Shown piece by piece: positions 15,850 through 25,396 of a stretch of 64,000 nt of DNA. Every line of letters begins with the position of its first letter. The stretch's first letter is position 1. Under the pieces are notes generated by a model. The model made no database searches. It was not told where the DNA came from and was given only the letters and a program-made list of their open reading frames with translations. Source of the DNA: Sphingopyxis italica (GTDB lineage: Bacteria; Pseudomonadota; Alphaproteobacteria; Sphingomonadales; Sphingomonadaceae). The stretch is taken from contig NZ_JAATIT010000001.1 in assembly GCF_011926545.1 (NCBI RefSeq), forward strand, positions 1,444,469 through 1,508,468, given 5' to 3'. The translations under genes and the position numbers were made by a program.

Positions 15850-17385
15850 ATGTCCGAAGCCTCTGGTTCGAAAAATCGTCCGACGAGCGCCGACGTCGCC
15901 ATCATCGGTGCCGGTCCTGCGGGGTTGACCGCCGCCTATCTGCTGACGCAGCAGGGTTACAGCGTGACGGTGATCGAAAAGGACGCGGTCTATGTCGGCG
16001 GGATCAGCCGGACGGTCGAGCATGAGGGCTTTCGTTTCGATATCGGCGGGCATCGTTTCTTTTCTAAAAGCCGCGAAGTCGTCGAGCTGTGGAACGAGAT
16101 TTTGCCCGACGATTTCATCGAGCGCCCGCGGATGAGCCGCATCTATTATGAGGGCAAATTTTATTCCTATCCGCTGCGCGCGTTCGAGGCGCTGTGGAAC
16201 CTCGGCGTGGTGCGTTCGACCTTGTGCATGGTGAGCTACGCCAAGGCGAAGCTGCTGCCGAAGAAAAAGGTGCGCAGTTTCGAGGACTGGACGATCAACC
16301 AGTTCGGGCGGAAGCTCTATTCGATCTTTTTCAAGACCTATACCGAAAAGGTGTGGGGGATGCCGTGCGACGAGATGTCGGCCGACTGGGCGGCGCAGCG
16401 CATCAAGGGGCTTTCGCTCGGCGGCGCGGTGATCGACGGGCTGAAACGTAGCCTCGGGCTCAACAAGAAACCCAATGACGGCATGGCGACCAAGACCCTG
16501 CTCGAAACCTTCCGCTATCCGCGGCTTGGCCCCGGCATGATGTGGGAGGCGGCGCGCGACAAGGTCGTCGCGGGCGGCAATCATGTGCTGATGGGGCACA
16601 GCTTCAAGCAGCTGACGCAGGACCAGAAGACCGGGCGCTGGCGGATGACCGCGAGCGGGCCCGACGGCGATGTCGTGATCGACGCCGGCCATGTGATCAG
16701 CTCGGCGCCGATGCGCGAACTGGCGGCACGCATCCACCCGCTACCGGCGTGCGCGCTGAATGCCGCATCGAACCTCAAATATCGCGATTTTCTGACCGTC
16801 GCGCTCAAGATTCGCTCGGAGGATCTGTTCCCCGACAACTGGATCTATATCCACGACAGCAAGGTGCAAGTCGGCCGGGTGCAGAATTTCCGCAGCTGGT
16901 CGCCCGAGATGGTGCCCGACCCCGAACTCGCGTGCGTCGGCCTCGAATATTTCTGTTTCGAAGGCGATGGGCTCTGGGCGTCGAGCGACGAGCGCCTGAT
17001 CGCGCTGGCGACGAAGGAAATGGAAATCCTGGGGCTTTGCGACCCCGAAGATGTCGTCGGCGGCGCCGTCGTGCGGCAGGAAAAGGCCTATCCTGTCTAT
17101 GACGATGAATATGCCGCGCATGTCGAGACGATGCGCAGCGAACTCGAGGCGCGTTATCCGACGCTGCACATGGTCGGGCGCAACGGCATGCACCGCTATA
17201 ACAACCAGGATCATGCGATGATGACCGCGATGCTGACGGTGCGCAACATCGCCGCGGGCGAGAAACTCTATGACATCTGGGGCGTCAACGAGGATGCCGA
17301 ATATCATGAGAGCGGCACCGAGGGCGAACAGGCCGCGCTGGCGTCGGTTCGCGAGGTGCCGGCGCGCGTCGCTAAGGCGGCGTAA
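15850..17385 (+). CDS. NAD(P)/FAD-dependent oxidoreductase, UDP-galactopyranose mutase/amine oxidase-like
   Basis: A 511-residue flavoprotein. The Rossmann motif VAIIGAGPAGLTAAYLL starts near residue 16 and is followed by VIEKDAVYVGGISRTVEHEG. RFDIGGHRFFSKS and the C-terminal MVGRNGMHRYNNQDHAM are typical of a family often found beside GtrA and membrane glycosyltransferase genes. Here it is followed by exactly such genes, which suggests a step in processing a polyprenyl-linked or surface glycan sugar. The reaction is not established; protoporphyrinogen oxidase or amine oxidase activity is less likely. Confidence 0.8.
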   Translation: MSEASGSKNRPTSADVAIIGAGPAGLTAAYLLTQQGYSVTVIEKDAVYVGGISRTVEHEGFRFDIGGHRFFSKSREVVELWNEILPDDFIERPRMSRIYYEGKFYSYPLRAFEALWNLGVVRSTLCMVSYAKAKLLPKKKVRSFEDWTINQFGRKLYSIFFKTYTEKVWGMPCDEMSADWAAQRIKGLSLGGAVIDGLKRSLGLNKKPNDGMATKTLLETFRYPRLGPGMMWEAARDKVVAGGNHVLMGHSFKQLTQDQKTGRWRMTASGPDGDVVIDAGHVISSAPMRELAARIHPLPACALNAASNLKYRDFLTVALKIRSEDLFPDNWIYIHDSKVQVGRVQNFRSWSPEMVPDPELACVGLEYFCFEGDGLWASSDERLIALATKEMEILGLCDPEDVVGGAVVRQEKAYPVYDDEYAAHVETMRSELEARYPTLHMVGRNGMHRYNNQDHAMMTAMLTVRNIAAGEKLYDIWGVNEDAEYHESGTEGEQAALASVREVPARVAKAA

Positions 17386-17406
17386 GGCCCGTCCGGGATC
17401 GGTGCG

Positions 17407-17838
17407 ATGCAACCCATCACCAAATTGATCGCGTCGGTGCGGCGCGGCGAGATTCGCTGGCTGAACTATCTGCTCGCGAGTGGGCTCGCGCTCGGCAGCG
17501 ACGCGGGGCTGTTTCTGCTGTTGCTCGACGCCGGGCTGGCGCCGGTAACGGCGTCGGCGACCGGATATTGCGCGGGCATCCTCGTTCACTGGGTGATTTC
17601 GAGCCGGCTCGTCTTCGCCGACGGCGCCGCGGCGCGCGGCACGGGTGAGCGGCATCGCCAGAAGCTGCTTTTCGTCGGCTCGGCGCTCGTCGGCCTCGCG
17701 GTCACGACCGCGATCGTCGGCGGGGGCAGTGCGCTGGGGCTCGACCCGCGGCTCGCCAAGCTCGCGGCGATCGTCGTGAGTTTCCAGACCACCTATCTGC
17801 TGCGCCGCCATATCGTGTTCCGGGCCGCCGCGGCATGA
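17407..17838 (+). CDS. GtrA family membrane protein
   Basis: A 143-residue protein with four predicted membrane helices (about 21-42, 47-66, 81-101, 111-130) and the GtrA pattern of RWLNYLLASGLALGSD near the start and QTTYLLRRHIVFR at the end. GtrA proteins are thought to move polyprenyl-phosphate sugars across the inner membrane. It lies 21 bp after the FAD oxidoreductase and overlaps the next gene by 4 bp, so the three genes form an operon. Confidence 0.88.
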   Translation: MQPITKLIASVRRGEIRWLNYLLASGLALGSDAGLFLLLLDAGLAPVTASATGYCAGILVHWVISSRLVFADGAAARGTGERHRQKLLFVGSALVGLAVTTAIVGGGSALGLDPRLAKLAAIVVSFQTTYLLRRHIVFRAAAA

Positions 17839-19676
17839 GCGACGCGCCGCCCGCTTCAAATCCGGGCGGCATCAAGCTCGGTCCCTGGTTCACGCCCGCG
17901 CGCATCGCACTGATTATCTGGGGCTTGATGAGCCTGATCGCGATCGCCGCCAAATGGCGCGCGATCGGGGCACTGGACCTCGCCGATACCGACGATGCGA
18001 TGCGCATGGCGCAGGTGCGCGACCTGCTCGCCGGGCAAGGCTGGTGGGATCTGGCGCAATATCGCGTCAATCCGGCCGGCGGCGGCGTGCTGATGCACTG
18101 GTCGCGCATCGTCGATGCGCCGCTTGCTGCTGGAATCCTTATCCTGAAGCCGCTGTTCGGGCAGGCGATGGCCGAGCGGATCGTGATGGCGCTGTGGCCG
18201 CCGCTGCTCGGCGCCGCGCTCAGTGTCGCCTGCGCGCTCGGCTACCGCAATCTGTCCGACCGTCGGATTGCCTATGTGGTGCCGCTGTTCCTGATCATGT
18301 CGGGCTATATCCTCGTCCAGTTCCGGCCGCTGCGCGTCGACCATCATGGCTGGCAGATTTTCCTTGCGATGCTGGTGATGGCGCAGGCGCTGCGCCCCGC
18401 GAGCTGGCAGGCGGGGCTGCTCGGCGGGCTGTTCGCGGCGGCGCTGCTCGCGGTGTCGATCGAAGGGCTGCCCGTCGTCGCGCTGTTCGCGGGGCTTGCG
18501 GCGCTGCGCTGGGCGCTAGAGGGCCGGAGCGAGGATCGCGCGCGGCTGTGTGGTTATATGGGGGCGCTCGCGGCCGGGGCGATCCTGCTCCAGTTCGTGA
18601 CGCGCGGTCCGGTGGGCCTCGTCGGTAGCTGGTGCGATTCGCTTTCGGCTCCCTATATGGCGGCGTTCGTCGCGGCGGCGGCGGTGAGTTTTGCCGCGGC
18701 GCGCGCGAATCCCGGCATGGCGTGGGTCCGCTTCGCTTTGCTAGGGCTGGCCGGCATCGCGGCGGCGGGGGCGCTGGTGGGAACCGAACCGCAATGCGCG
18801 AACGGACCCTTTGCCGCCCTCGATCCTATCGTCGTGCAATATTGGTATCGCAACGTCCTCGAAGGCCAGCCTTTGTGGGTCGCGAAGCCGCACGACATGA
18901 TCCATGTGCTGGTGCCGACGCTCATCGGTCTGGTCGGATCGATCCTTGCGTGGCGTGGTTCGGCCGAGGCCGCGGATCGAAGGAATTGGGCGACGGTCAT
19001 CGTCGCGCTCGCCGGGGCGGCGGCGCTGTCGCTGCTCGTGTTCCGCAGCGTGTCGACCGCGCATCTCTTCGCCTTGCCCGGCTGCGCCTGGCTCGGCCTG
19101 CGCGCGTGGGGCTGGGCGCGGACGATTTCGTCGACGGTGCCGCGCATCCTCGCGTCGGCGATGGCGGCGCTGACGCTGCCGCTGCTCGGCAGCATGGCGG
19201 TCGCCGCGGCACTGACGCCGCTGGTCCCCGCGCTCAAAGACGAGGAGAAAAGGGCGACCGCGGAGAAGGCCGAGGCCAACCCCTATAAGGCGAACTGCCT
19301 CGACCCCACGGCGATCGCCGACCTCAATCATCTGCGAGCGACGACGCTGCTGACGCCGATCGACCTCGGCGCGCCGCTGGTGTTCTGGACGCGGCACAGC
19401 CTCGTCGCGACGCCGCATCACCGCAACAGGCAAGCGATGGCTGATACGATCCGCGCCTTTGCAGGCGATCCGGCGAAGGCCGAGGCGCTGGTGCGGCGGC
19501 AGCAGGCGACGCTGGTCGTCTTTTGCCGCACCGCCAATGATTTTACCAAATATCGCCTCGCGAGGAAGGATTCGCTGGGCGCGCAGCTTTACGCGGGGAC
19601 GCCGCCGGCGTGGCTAGACGCGGTGCCGATCGGCTCGCGCGCGGGGCTGTCGGTGTGGCGGGTGAAGCCCGAGTAG
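17835..19676 (+). CDS. multi-pass membrane protein, STT3/GT39-like glycosyltransferase (putative)
   Basis: A 613-residue protein with about a dozen hydrophobic helices and a C-terminal soluble part of roughly 150 residues. The first periplasmic loop contains DTDDAMRMAQ (residues 51-60) and MHWSRIVD, and a second conserved-looking motif VDHHGWQ lies at 168-174. Acidic and DHH motifs in these places resemble the metal/donor-binding loops of STT3-type oligosaccharyltransferases and GT39-type enzymes that use polyprenyl-phosphate sugars. Coupling to GtrA supports a surface glycosylation role. The acceptor and sugar are unknown. Confidence 0.65.
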   Translation: MSDAPPASNPGGIKLGPWFTPARIALIIWGLMSLIAIAAKWRAIGALDLADTDDAMRMAQVRDLLAGQGWWDLAQYRVNPAGGGVLMHWSRIVDAPLAAGILILKPLFGQAMAERIVMALWPPLLGAALSVACALGYRNLSDRRIAYVVPLFLIMSGYILVQFRPLRVDHHGWQIFLAMLVMAQALRPASWQAGLLGGLFAAALLAVSIEGLPVVALFAGLAALRWALEGRSEDRARLCGYMGALAAGAILLQFVTRGPVGLVGSWCDSLSAPYMAAFVAAAAVSFAAARANPGMAWVRFALLGLAGIAAAGALVGTEPQCANGPFAALDPIVVQYWYRNVLEGQPLWVAKPHDMIHVLVPTLIGLVGSILAWRGSAEAADRRNWATVIVALAGAAALSLLVFRSVSTAHLFALPGCAWLGLRAWGWARTISSTVPRILASAMAALTLPLLGSMAVAAALTPLVPALKDEEKRATAEKAEANPYKANCLDPTAIADLNHLRATTLLTPIDLGAPLVFWTRHSLVATPHHRNRQAMADTIRAFAGDPAKAEALVRRQQATLVVFCRTANDFTKYRLARKDSLGAQLYAGTPPAWLDAVPIGSRAGLSVWRVKPE

Positions 19677-19679
19677 GGA

Positions 19680-20165
19680 TCAGGCGGCGCGGAAGCCGAG
19701 CGCCGCGCCGTTCATGCAATAGCGTTTGCCCGTCGGTTTCGGCCCGTCGTTGAAGACATGGCCGAGGTGGCCGCCGCAGCGGCGGCAATGCACTTCGGTG
19801 CGCGCATAGCCGAGGTCGCGGTCGGTCGCGGTGCCGATCGCGCCTTTGAGCGGCGCCCAGAAGCTCGGCCAGCCGGTGCCGCTGTCGAACTTGGTCTTGC
19901 TCGAATAGAGCGGCAGCGCGCAGCCGGCGCAGACGAAAGTGCCGGCGCGTTTTTCCCGATCGAGCGGGCTGGTGAAGGCGCGCTCGGTCGCGGCCTCGCG
20001 CAGCACGCGATATTGAAGCGGCGACAGGCGCTTTTTCCATTCGGCGTCGCTGAGCTGCCAGCCGGCCTGCGCCTTGGGACGCGCCGATTTGGCGAAAAGC
20101 ATCGGCGCGCCGATGACGGCGCCGCCGAGCGCGAGTCCGCCGAGAATGTAACGACGTTCGATCAT
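19680..20165 (-). CDS. msrB: peptide-methionine (R)-S-oxide reductase MsrB with N-terminal export signal
   Basis: A 161-residue protein reducing methionine-R-sulfoxide. Zinc ligands C79, C82, C127 and C130 (CAGC, CRRC) and the catalytic Cys150 in RYCMNG are all present, as are GTGWPSFW and GGHLGHVF. The first 25 residues (MIERRYILGG plus a hydrophobic stretch) look like a signal peptide or membrane anchor with an arginine pair, so a periplasmic location is likely. There is no MsrA gene nearby. It is convergent with the STT3-like gene, with only 3 bp between them. Confidence 0.93.
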   Translation of the reverse strand: MIERRYILGGLALGGAVIGAPMLFAKSARPKAQAGWQLSDAEWKKRLSPLQYRVLREAATERAFTSPLDREKRAGTFVCAGCALPLYSSKTKFDSGTGWPSFWAPLKGAIGTATDRDLGYARTEVHCRRCGGHLGHVFNDGPKPTGKRYCMNGAALGFRAA

Positions 20166-20208
20166 GTCCTTGATACGTATGGCGCGGCCGCCGGGTTACA
20201 AGCGGGCG

Positions 20209-21444
20209 TCAATATTTCTCGATTCGTACCGGCAGCGCGCGGAAGCCGTGGACGAAACAGGCGTGGACGCGCTCGGGATCGCCCGTGACTGTCACGCGCA
20301 TCCGCCGCGCCGCCATTTCCTCGAGCAGGATGCGCAGTTGCAGTTCGGCGAGGCGCGCACCGACGCAGCGGTGAACGCCGTAACCGAAAGAGAGGTGGCG
20401 GCGGGCATTCTCGCGATCGAGCCGCAGCGCGTCGCCGTCGTCGAACACGCTCTCGTCGCGGTTCGCCGAGATATACCAGAGGATGAGCTTGTCGCCCTTT
20501 TTGATCGAATGCCCGAACAGATCGGCGTCGGCGAGCGCGGTGCGGCGCATGTGCGCGAGCGGGGTCTGCCAGCGGATGATCTCGCTCACCGCATTGGGGA
20601 TGAGCGCCGGATCGGCTTCGAGCTTCGCGCGCTGGTCGGGATATTTGTCGAGCCCATAGGCGAGCCCCGACATGGTGTTGCGCGTCGTATCGTTGCCGCC
20701 GACGATCAGGAGGACGAGGTTGCCGATGAACTCATATTTGTCCATGTGGCTCATCGCTTCGCTGTGGAGCATCATCGACAGGAGGTCGGGGGTCGGCGGC
20801 TGGTTCGCCTTTTCCATCCACAGTCGCTGGAAATAGACGAAGGCTTCTTCGAGCACCGCGCGGCGCTGTTCCTTGAGTTCGACCTTTTGCGCGAGTTCGA
20901 CGTCGCCCATCCAGTCGGACCATTCGGTCAGCTTGCGGCGGTCTTCCCACGGAAAGTCGAACAGCAGCGCGAGCATCTGCGTCGTCAGTTCCATCGATAC
21001 GCGGTCGACCCAGTCGAAGGTCGCGCCCCACGGCAGGCCGTCGAGCACCTCGCCGGTGCGATTCCTTATGTCTTCGCTGAGGCGCGTCATTTCGGCGGGG
21101 GTGAAGGCGGGGGCGACGGTGCGGCGCTGGTCGGTGTGCTGCGGCCGGTCCATCGCGATGAACATCGGCAGGCGAAAATCCTCATCCTCGTCGCGTTCGA
21201 GGATCGTGATCCCGCCATATTCCCATGAGGAGCTATAGATGTCGGGCAGCGCCTCGACATGCTGGATCGCCTGATGGCTCGCGATATTCCAATAGGGGCC
21301 GTGGACGCTGTCCTCGCACTTCACGATACCGCCGGCCTTGCGGATTTCGGCGAAGGGCGCCTGCCAGCGATCCTCCGAATAGATCGCGGCGGGGCTCATG
21401 TCATAGCGATCGGTGACGGGCTGGGGCGCGGCTGCAGTCGCCAT
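20209..21444 (-). CDS. cytochrome P450, CYP153-like (alkane/terminal hydroxylase type)
   Basis: A 411-residue soluble bacterial P450. The haem-thiolate motif FGYGVHRCVGARLAEL puts the ligand at Cys360, the I-helix carries GGNDTTRN, and EIIR is the ExxR of the K helix. Long stretches such as FIGNLVLLIVGGNDTTRN, SEIIRWQTPLAHMRR and AMDRPQHTDQR are those I associate with CYP153 enzymes, which hydroxylate the terminal carbon of medium-chain alkanes. A strong GGAGGAGGA site precedes the ATG. No ferredoxin or ferredoxin reductase gene is adjacent, so redox partners must be elsewhere. The family is likely; the substrate is inferred. Confidence 0.88.
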   Translation of the reverse strand: MATAAAPQPVTDRYDMSPAAIYSEDRWQAPFAEIRKAGGIVKCEDSVHGPYWNIASHQAIQHVEALPDIYSSSWEYGGITILERDEDEDFRLPMFIAMDRPQHTDQRRTVAPAFTPAEMTRLSEDIRNRTGEVLDGLPWGATFDWVDRVSMELTTQMLALLFDFPWEDRRKLTEWSDWMGDVELAQKVELKEQRRAVLEEAFVYFQRLWMEKANQPPTPDLLSMMLHSEAMSHMDKYEFIGNLVLLIVGGNDTTRNTMSGLAYGLDKYPDQRAKLEADPALIPNAVSEIIRWQTPLAHMRRTALADADLFGHSIKKGDKLILWYISANRDESVFDDGDALRLDRENARRHLSFGYGVHRCVGARLAELQLRILLEEMAARRMRVTVTGDPERVHACFVHGFRALPVRIEKY

Positions 21445-21533
21445 CGGGGCATCCTCCTCCTCAAAAGGGACTCGCCGCGACGCTTGCCGCCGTCGACCAG
21501 ATCAGTTGCAGGATGCCACTGTTTACAACTTTG

Positions 21534-22823
21534 TCAACGAGGCTGGGACGAAGCGGCTTCGACGGCGGCCGCAGCCGCGGCGGCGGCCTTTGCGCCGCGC
21601 CAGAATTTCCAGCCACCGCCGCTGCTGAGCACGCCGGCGCGGAACAGGCGGACCGAAATCCAGATGACGAGCGCGACCCACAGCGCCTGCCAGCCGAGCG
21701 CGAGCAGATGGACGGCTTGTCCATCGTCGGTCGCGGCGCGGGCCGCCATCGCGAGCGGCGAGGAAAAGGGAAAGATTTGCGCGAAGCGGGCGAGGCCGCT
21801 GTCGGGCGCGCTCGCGGCGGCGGCGCAGAGGCTGAACATGCCGACCTGGAAGATGGTGATCGGCAGGCTGAGCATCTGGATCTCGCGCACCGTTGCCGCC
21901 TGCGCGCCGACGCCGAGAAAGACCGCGCCGAGCAGCAGGAAGGACATGACGAAATAGATGAAACCGATGCCGAGGAAGAAGGGCCAGCCGGTCGCGGGCA
22001 TCGCCGCGAGGGCGGTGGCGGCCTTGCCCGCCTTGCCCGCGGCGGCGATGGCGGCCGGATCCATCTGCGTCGCGGCGATCAGTCCGCCGCCGAACGCGAG
22101 TGCCATCCAGAAGGCGATGAACAGCACCGCGACGCCGAGGAAACCGAGCAGCTTGCCGAGGAAGACGCTTTCGAGCGGCACCGCGGCGGCGAGGATTTCG
22201 ATGACCTTGTTGCCCTTTTCCTCCGCAAGCGAGCTCACCGTCTGCCCCGCGAGGAGCAGGGTCAGAAGGAAGATGACGAACACCGCGCCGAAGCCGAGCG
22301 ATTGCTGCACCGCGATGCTCGTGCCCGCGCTGGCCAGGCTTTCGAAGCGCGGCGTCACCGGCGGCAGGTCGCCGGCGGCTTTGGCGCGGCGCACCTCGCC
22401 CGCGAGCAGGGCGAGATAGCGTCCCGAGCCGCTGTCCGCCTCGCGCTCGACGATGCGCGGCGCGTCGAGCGGACCGCTCATCACGGCATAGGTATCGCTG
22501 CCCTTTTCGCGCGCGATCGCGACGGGGTCGGCGGCGGGGGTGGCGACGCGCAGTTCGAGCAGCGCGGGTTCGCGCGGCATCACGGCGCGCAGCCGGCTAT
22601 CGGCGGCGCGCAGCGCCTCGATTTCGGCAGGATCGGCAACCGCGACGATGCGCCCCTTGCCGCGCGCGCTGTCGGCGAGCTGCGACGCGCCCATGCCGCC
22701 CGCGAGGCCCATGCCGACCATGAACAGCGGCGCGAGCAGAAAGAGCAGGAAGGTCGGCGTCGCGACGATCGCGAGGAAGTCGCGCCGCGCGATCACGAAC
22801 ATGCTTTGGATGAAGGGGGTCAT
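21534..22823 (-). CDS. ABC-2 type transporter permease, NatB-like
   Basis: A 429-residue membrane protein with one N-terminal helix (about 25-45), a large extracytoplasmic domain of about 140 residues, and five or six C-terminal helices from about residue 175, including the FLLTLLLAGQTVSSLAEEKGNKVIEIL segment typical of ABC-2 permeases such as NatB. Its start overlaps the stop of the ATPase gene (ATGA), so the two form an exporter. The substrate is unknown; NatAB-like pairs were named for sodium export but many move other compounds. Confidence 0.88.
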   Translation of the reverse strand: MTPFIQSMFVIARRDFLAIVATPTFLLFLLAPLFMVGMGLAGGMGASQLADSARGKGRIVAVADPAEIEALRAADSRLRAVMPREPALLELRVATPAADPVAIAREKGSDTYAVMSGPLDAPRIVEREADSGSGRYLALLAGEVRRAKAAGDLPPVTPRFESLASAGTSIAVQQSLGFGAVFVIFLLTLLLAGQTVSSLAEEKGNKVIEILAAAVPLESVFLGKLLGFLGVAVLFIAFWMALAFGGGLIAATQMDPAAIAAAGKAGKAATALAAMPATGWPFFLGIGFIYFVMSFLLLGAVFLGVGAQAATVREIQMLSLPITIFQVGMFSLCAAAASAPDSGLARFAQIFPFSSPLAMAARAATDDGQAVHLLALGWQALWVALVIWISVRLFRAGVLSSGGGWKFWRGAKAAAAAAAAVEAASSQPR

Positions 22824-23776
22824 GCGCTTGCCTCCTCGATGGCATCCTCGGCCGCGTCGGCGTCGAAGCTCGCGTCGACCTGGCGGACGATATGGACGAA
22901 GGCGTCGTGGAGCGCCGGGCGGCTGATCGACAGGCCGGTGACGCCATGGCCGCTCGCGGTGATTCGCGCGAGCAAGGGTTCGACGTCGTCATCCTCGATC
23001 GCGAAATGCCAGGCGTCGCCGCGCCGTTCGGCGCCGGCGGGCAGGGTCGCGGCGACTGCGGCGGAATCGCCGGCATCGCGCGGGGTGTAGCGCACCTGCA
23101 TCGGCAGCAGCGCGCGCGCCTCGTCGACCGTCCCCTCGAACCGCCGCGCCGAGCGCGCGATGATCGCGATGCGGTCGCAGAGCCGCTCGGCGTGCGCCAT
23201 CACATGCGTCGAGAAAAGGATCGTCGCGCCGCGCGCCTGCTCGCGCCGGACGAGCGTTTCGAGCCGCTCCTGATTGACGGGGTCGAGCCCCGAAAAAGGC
23301 TCGTCGAGGACGATGAGGTCGGGGGCGTGGACGATCGAGCCGATGAGCTGGACCATCTGCGCCATGCCCTTCGACATTTTGCGAATCTTGGCGTCGATCA
23401 CGCGTTCCAGCCCGAGTTCGGTCATGAAGGTCGCGGCGCGGCGGCGGCCTTCCGACCAGTCGAGCCCGCGCAGCGCGCCCATGAAGGCGATCGCCTCGCG
23501 CGCCTTCATGCCGGGGTAGAGCCCGCGTTCCTCGGGCAGATAGCCGATGCGGTGGCGCACGCTCTGCGGCTTGTGGCCGCCGAGCAGCCGGCTTGTCCCC
23601 GCGTCGGGGTCGATGATGCCGAGCGTCATGCGCAGGCTCGTCGTCTTGCCGGCGCCGTTGGGGCCGAGCACGCCATAGATGCTGCCCGTCGGCACCGCGA
23701 GACTGACCTGGTCGACCGCCTTGTAATCGCCGAAATATTTGGTGAGGCCGTCCGCCTCGACGCTGAAATCGTTCAA
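22820..23776 (-). CDS. ABC transporter ATP-binding protein, NatA-like
   Basis: A 318-residue ATPase subunit. Walker [14 protein letters not shown], the signature [10 protein letters not shown] and Walker [14 protein letters not shown] are intact, followed by a C-terminal regulatory part. The start appears to be TTG at 23774-23776, because there is no ATG or GTG near the conserved [12 protein letters not shown] start. It pairs with the downstream permease through a 4-bp overlap. It is divergent from queG, leaving 67 bp for both promoters. Confidence 0.92.
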   Translation of the reverse strand: MNDFSVEADGLTKYFGDYKAVDQVSLAVPTGSIYGVLGPNGAGKTTSLRMTLGIIDPDAGTSRLLGGHKPQSVRHRIGYLPEERGLYPGMKAREAIAFMGALRGLDWSEGRRRAATFMTELGLERVIDAKIRKMSKGMAQMVQLIGSIVHAPDLIVLDEPFSGLDPVNQERLETLVRREQARGATILFSTHVMAHAERLCDRIAIIARSARRFEGTVDEARALLPMQVRYTPRDAGDSAAVAATLPAGAERRGDAWHFAIEDDDVEPLLARITASGHGVTGLSISRPALHDAFVHIVRQVDASFDADAAEDAIEEASA

Positions 23777-23843
23777 ATGCCGGTCCCCAATCTTCCTCTA
23801 CGCAAGCTATGGCACGGCGAGGCGGCTCGCGTATAGAGCGCCA

Positions 23844-24908
23844 ATGGTTGCCGAAGCCTTGTCTGTTGGAACGCCTTCTTTGGAAGAGCGCCTCGAAGCG
23901 GTCGCGCGCGAGCACGGGTTTGCGGCGTTCGGGATCGCGCGCGCCGACGCGGCGCCGCGGACCGCCGCGCGGCTGGAGCAATGGCTCGCCGAGGGGCGCC
24001 ACGGCGACATGATCTGGATGGAAAGCCGCGCCGAGCAGCGCGGATCGCCCAAGGGGCTGTGGCCCGAGGTTCGCTCGGTGATCGCGCTTGGCATGAGCTA
24101 TGCGCCCGCGCTCGATCCGCTCGCGCTGGCCGAGCATAAGGATCGCGGGCGGATCTCGGTTTATGCGCAGGGCGGCGACTATCATGACGTCGTCAAGAAG
24201 GCGCTGAAGGCGGTGGCGCGCTGGCTGGTCGCCGAAGTCAAAGACGCCGAGGTCAAGGTGTTCGTCGACACCGCGCCGGTGATGGAAAAGCCGCTGTCGG
24301 CGGCGGCGGGGCTCGGTTGGCAGGGCAAGCACACCAACCTCGTCAGCCGCGAGCATGGCAGCTGGCTGTTTCTGGGGGCGATCTACACCACGCTCGATCT
24401 GACGCCGTCGGTGGCGGGGCGCGATACGTGCGGCAGCTGTTCGGCGTGCCAGGATGCGTGCCCGACCGACGCCTTTCCCGCGCCGTACCGGCTCGATGCG
24501 CGGCGCTGCATTTCCTATCTCACGATCGAGCACAATGGCCCGATCCCGGTCGCGCTGCGGCGCGGGATCGGCAACCGCATTTACGGCTGCGACGATTGCC
24601 TTGCCGCCTGCCCGTGGAACAAATTTGCCGATACCGCGCACAGGCACAGGGCTTTCCTGCCGCGCGCCGAGCTGGCGGCGCCGTCGATCGCCGACCTGCT
24701 CGACCTCGACGATGCGGGCTTCCGGCAGGTCTTTGCGGGGTCGCCGATCAAGCGGATCGGGCGCGGGCGGATGGTTCGCAATGCGGCGATGGCGGCGGGG
24801 AACAGCGGCGATGCGCGCTTCGTGTCCGCGCTCGAACGGCTGGCGCGGGACGAATCGCCGATGGTCGCCGACGCCGCCTTATGGGCGCTCGGCGAGCTGA
24901 CGCCCTGA
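23844..24908 (+). CDS. queG: epoxyqueuosine reductase QueG
   Basis: A 354-residue cobalamin-dependent iron-sulfur enzyme that makes the last step of queuosine formation in tRNA. Two 4Fe-4S binding motifs are visible ([16 protein letters not shown] and [13 protein letters not shown]), along with [11 protein letters not shown] and a C-terminal HEAT-like segment ([21 protein letters not shown]). The ATG at 23844 is chosen over an upstream in-frame start that would run into the divergent ABC transporter gene. Other queuosine genes are not in the window. Confidence 0.95.
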   Translation: MVAEALSVGTPSLEERLEAVAREHGFAAFGIARADAAPRTAARLEQWLAEGRHGDMIWMESRAEQRGSPKGLWPEVRSVIALGMSYAPALDPLALAEHKDRGRISVYAQGGDYHDVVKKALKAVARWLVAEVKDAEVKVFVDTAPVMEKPLSAAAGLGWQGKHTNLVSREHGSWLFLGAIYTTLDLTPSVAGRDTCGSCSACQDACPTDAFPAPYRLDARRCISYLTIEHNGPIPVALRRGIGNRIYGCDDCLAACPWNKFADTAHRHRAFLPRAELAAPSIADLLDLDDAGFRQVFAGSPIKRIGRGRMVRNAAMAAGNSGDARFVSALERLARDESPMVADAALWALGELTP

Positions 24909-24927
24909 CGTCGTTGGTTGGGGAATC

Positions 24928-25006
24928 GGCACCAGCCCGCTCCCCCTCCCGGCCTCCCATAGGCTACTATCGTCGGGGAGGCCGGGAGGGGGAGCGGGCT
25001 GGTGCC
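24928..25006. repeat. perfect 31-bp inverted repeat between convergent genes
   Basis: The left arm 24928-24958 and right arm 24976-25006 are exact reverse complements with a 17-nt loop. The arms begin GGCACCAGCCCGCTCCCCCT. It lies between the ends of queG and the lipoprotein gene and could end transcription in both directions, but neither side has a T-run. Confidence 0.93.
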
Positions 25007-25018
25007 GCTCAATAGGTC

Positions 25019-25396
25019 CTAACGCCGCAGCGATTGCGCGCAGCTGTTGACCTCGGCGTTGCGGCCGTCGGAAGTGCGGGCGTCGACATGCGTCGCGACC
25101 GGATCGGCGCCCGCGCGCGGGGCGTAGAAATAGACGTCGAGGGTGCAGTTCGAGCCCGCATATTGCAGCTTGCGCCCGGCGCCTTCGGTGACGTCGAGCC
25201 GCGGCTTGCCGAACATGCGGCCGATCGCGTCGGCGCTGTTCCCGATCAGCACATTATTCTGCACCGGCCGCACCACCGTCGGCGGCGGCGGTGCGGTGGC
25301 CCGCGGCGGGGTCGCGCGCGGAATCGCGGGGCCGGCGCAGGCGCCGAGCGTCAAGCCAAGCATGGCAACGGCGCCGAGACGGCGGTTATCGATCAT
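25019..25396 (-). CDS. small putative lipoprotein
   Basis: A 125-residue protein with a lipobox LTLGAC (Cys20) at the end of a short signal peptide, then a proline-rich linker (RATPPRATAPPPPTVVRP), then a small domain with IGNSADAIGRMFGKPRLD and two more cysteines. The IG-x-S-x2-x-I/V-x-R-x-FG-x-P pattern resembles small outer-membrane proteins of the SmpA/BamE fold, but I cannot confirm this. The start overlaps the upstream membrane-protein gene by 4 bp. Confidence 0.78.
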   Translation of the reverse strand: MIDNRRLGAVAMLGLTLGACAGPAIPRATPPRATAPPPPTVVRPVQNNVLIGNSADAIGRMFGKPRLDVTEGAGRKLQYAGSNCTLDVYFYAPRAGADPVATHVDARTSDGRNAEVNSCAQSLRR

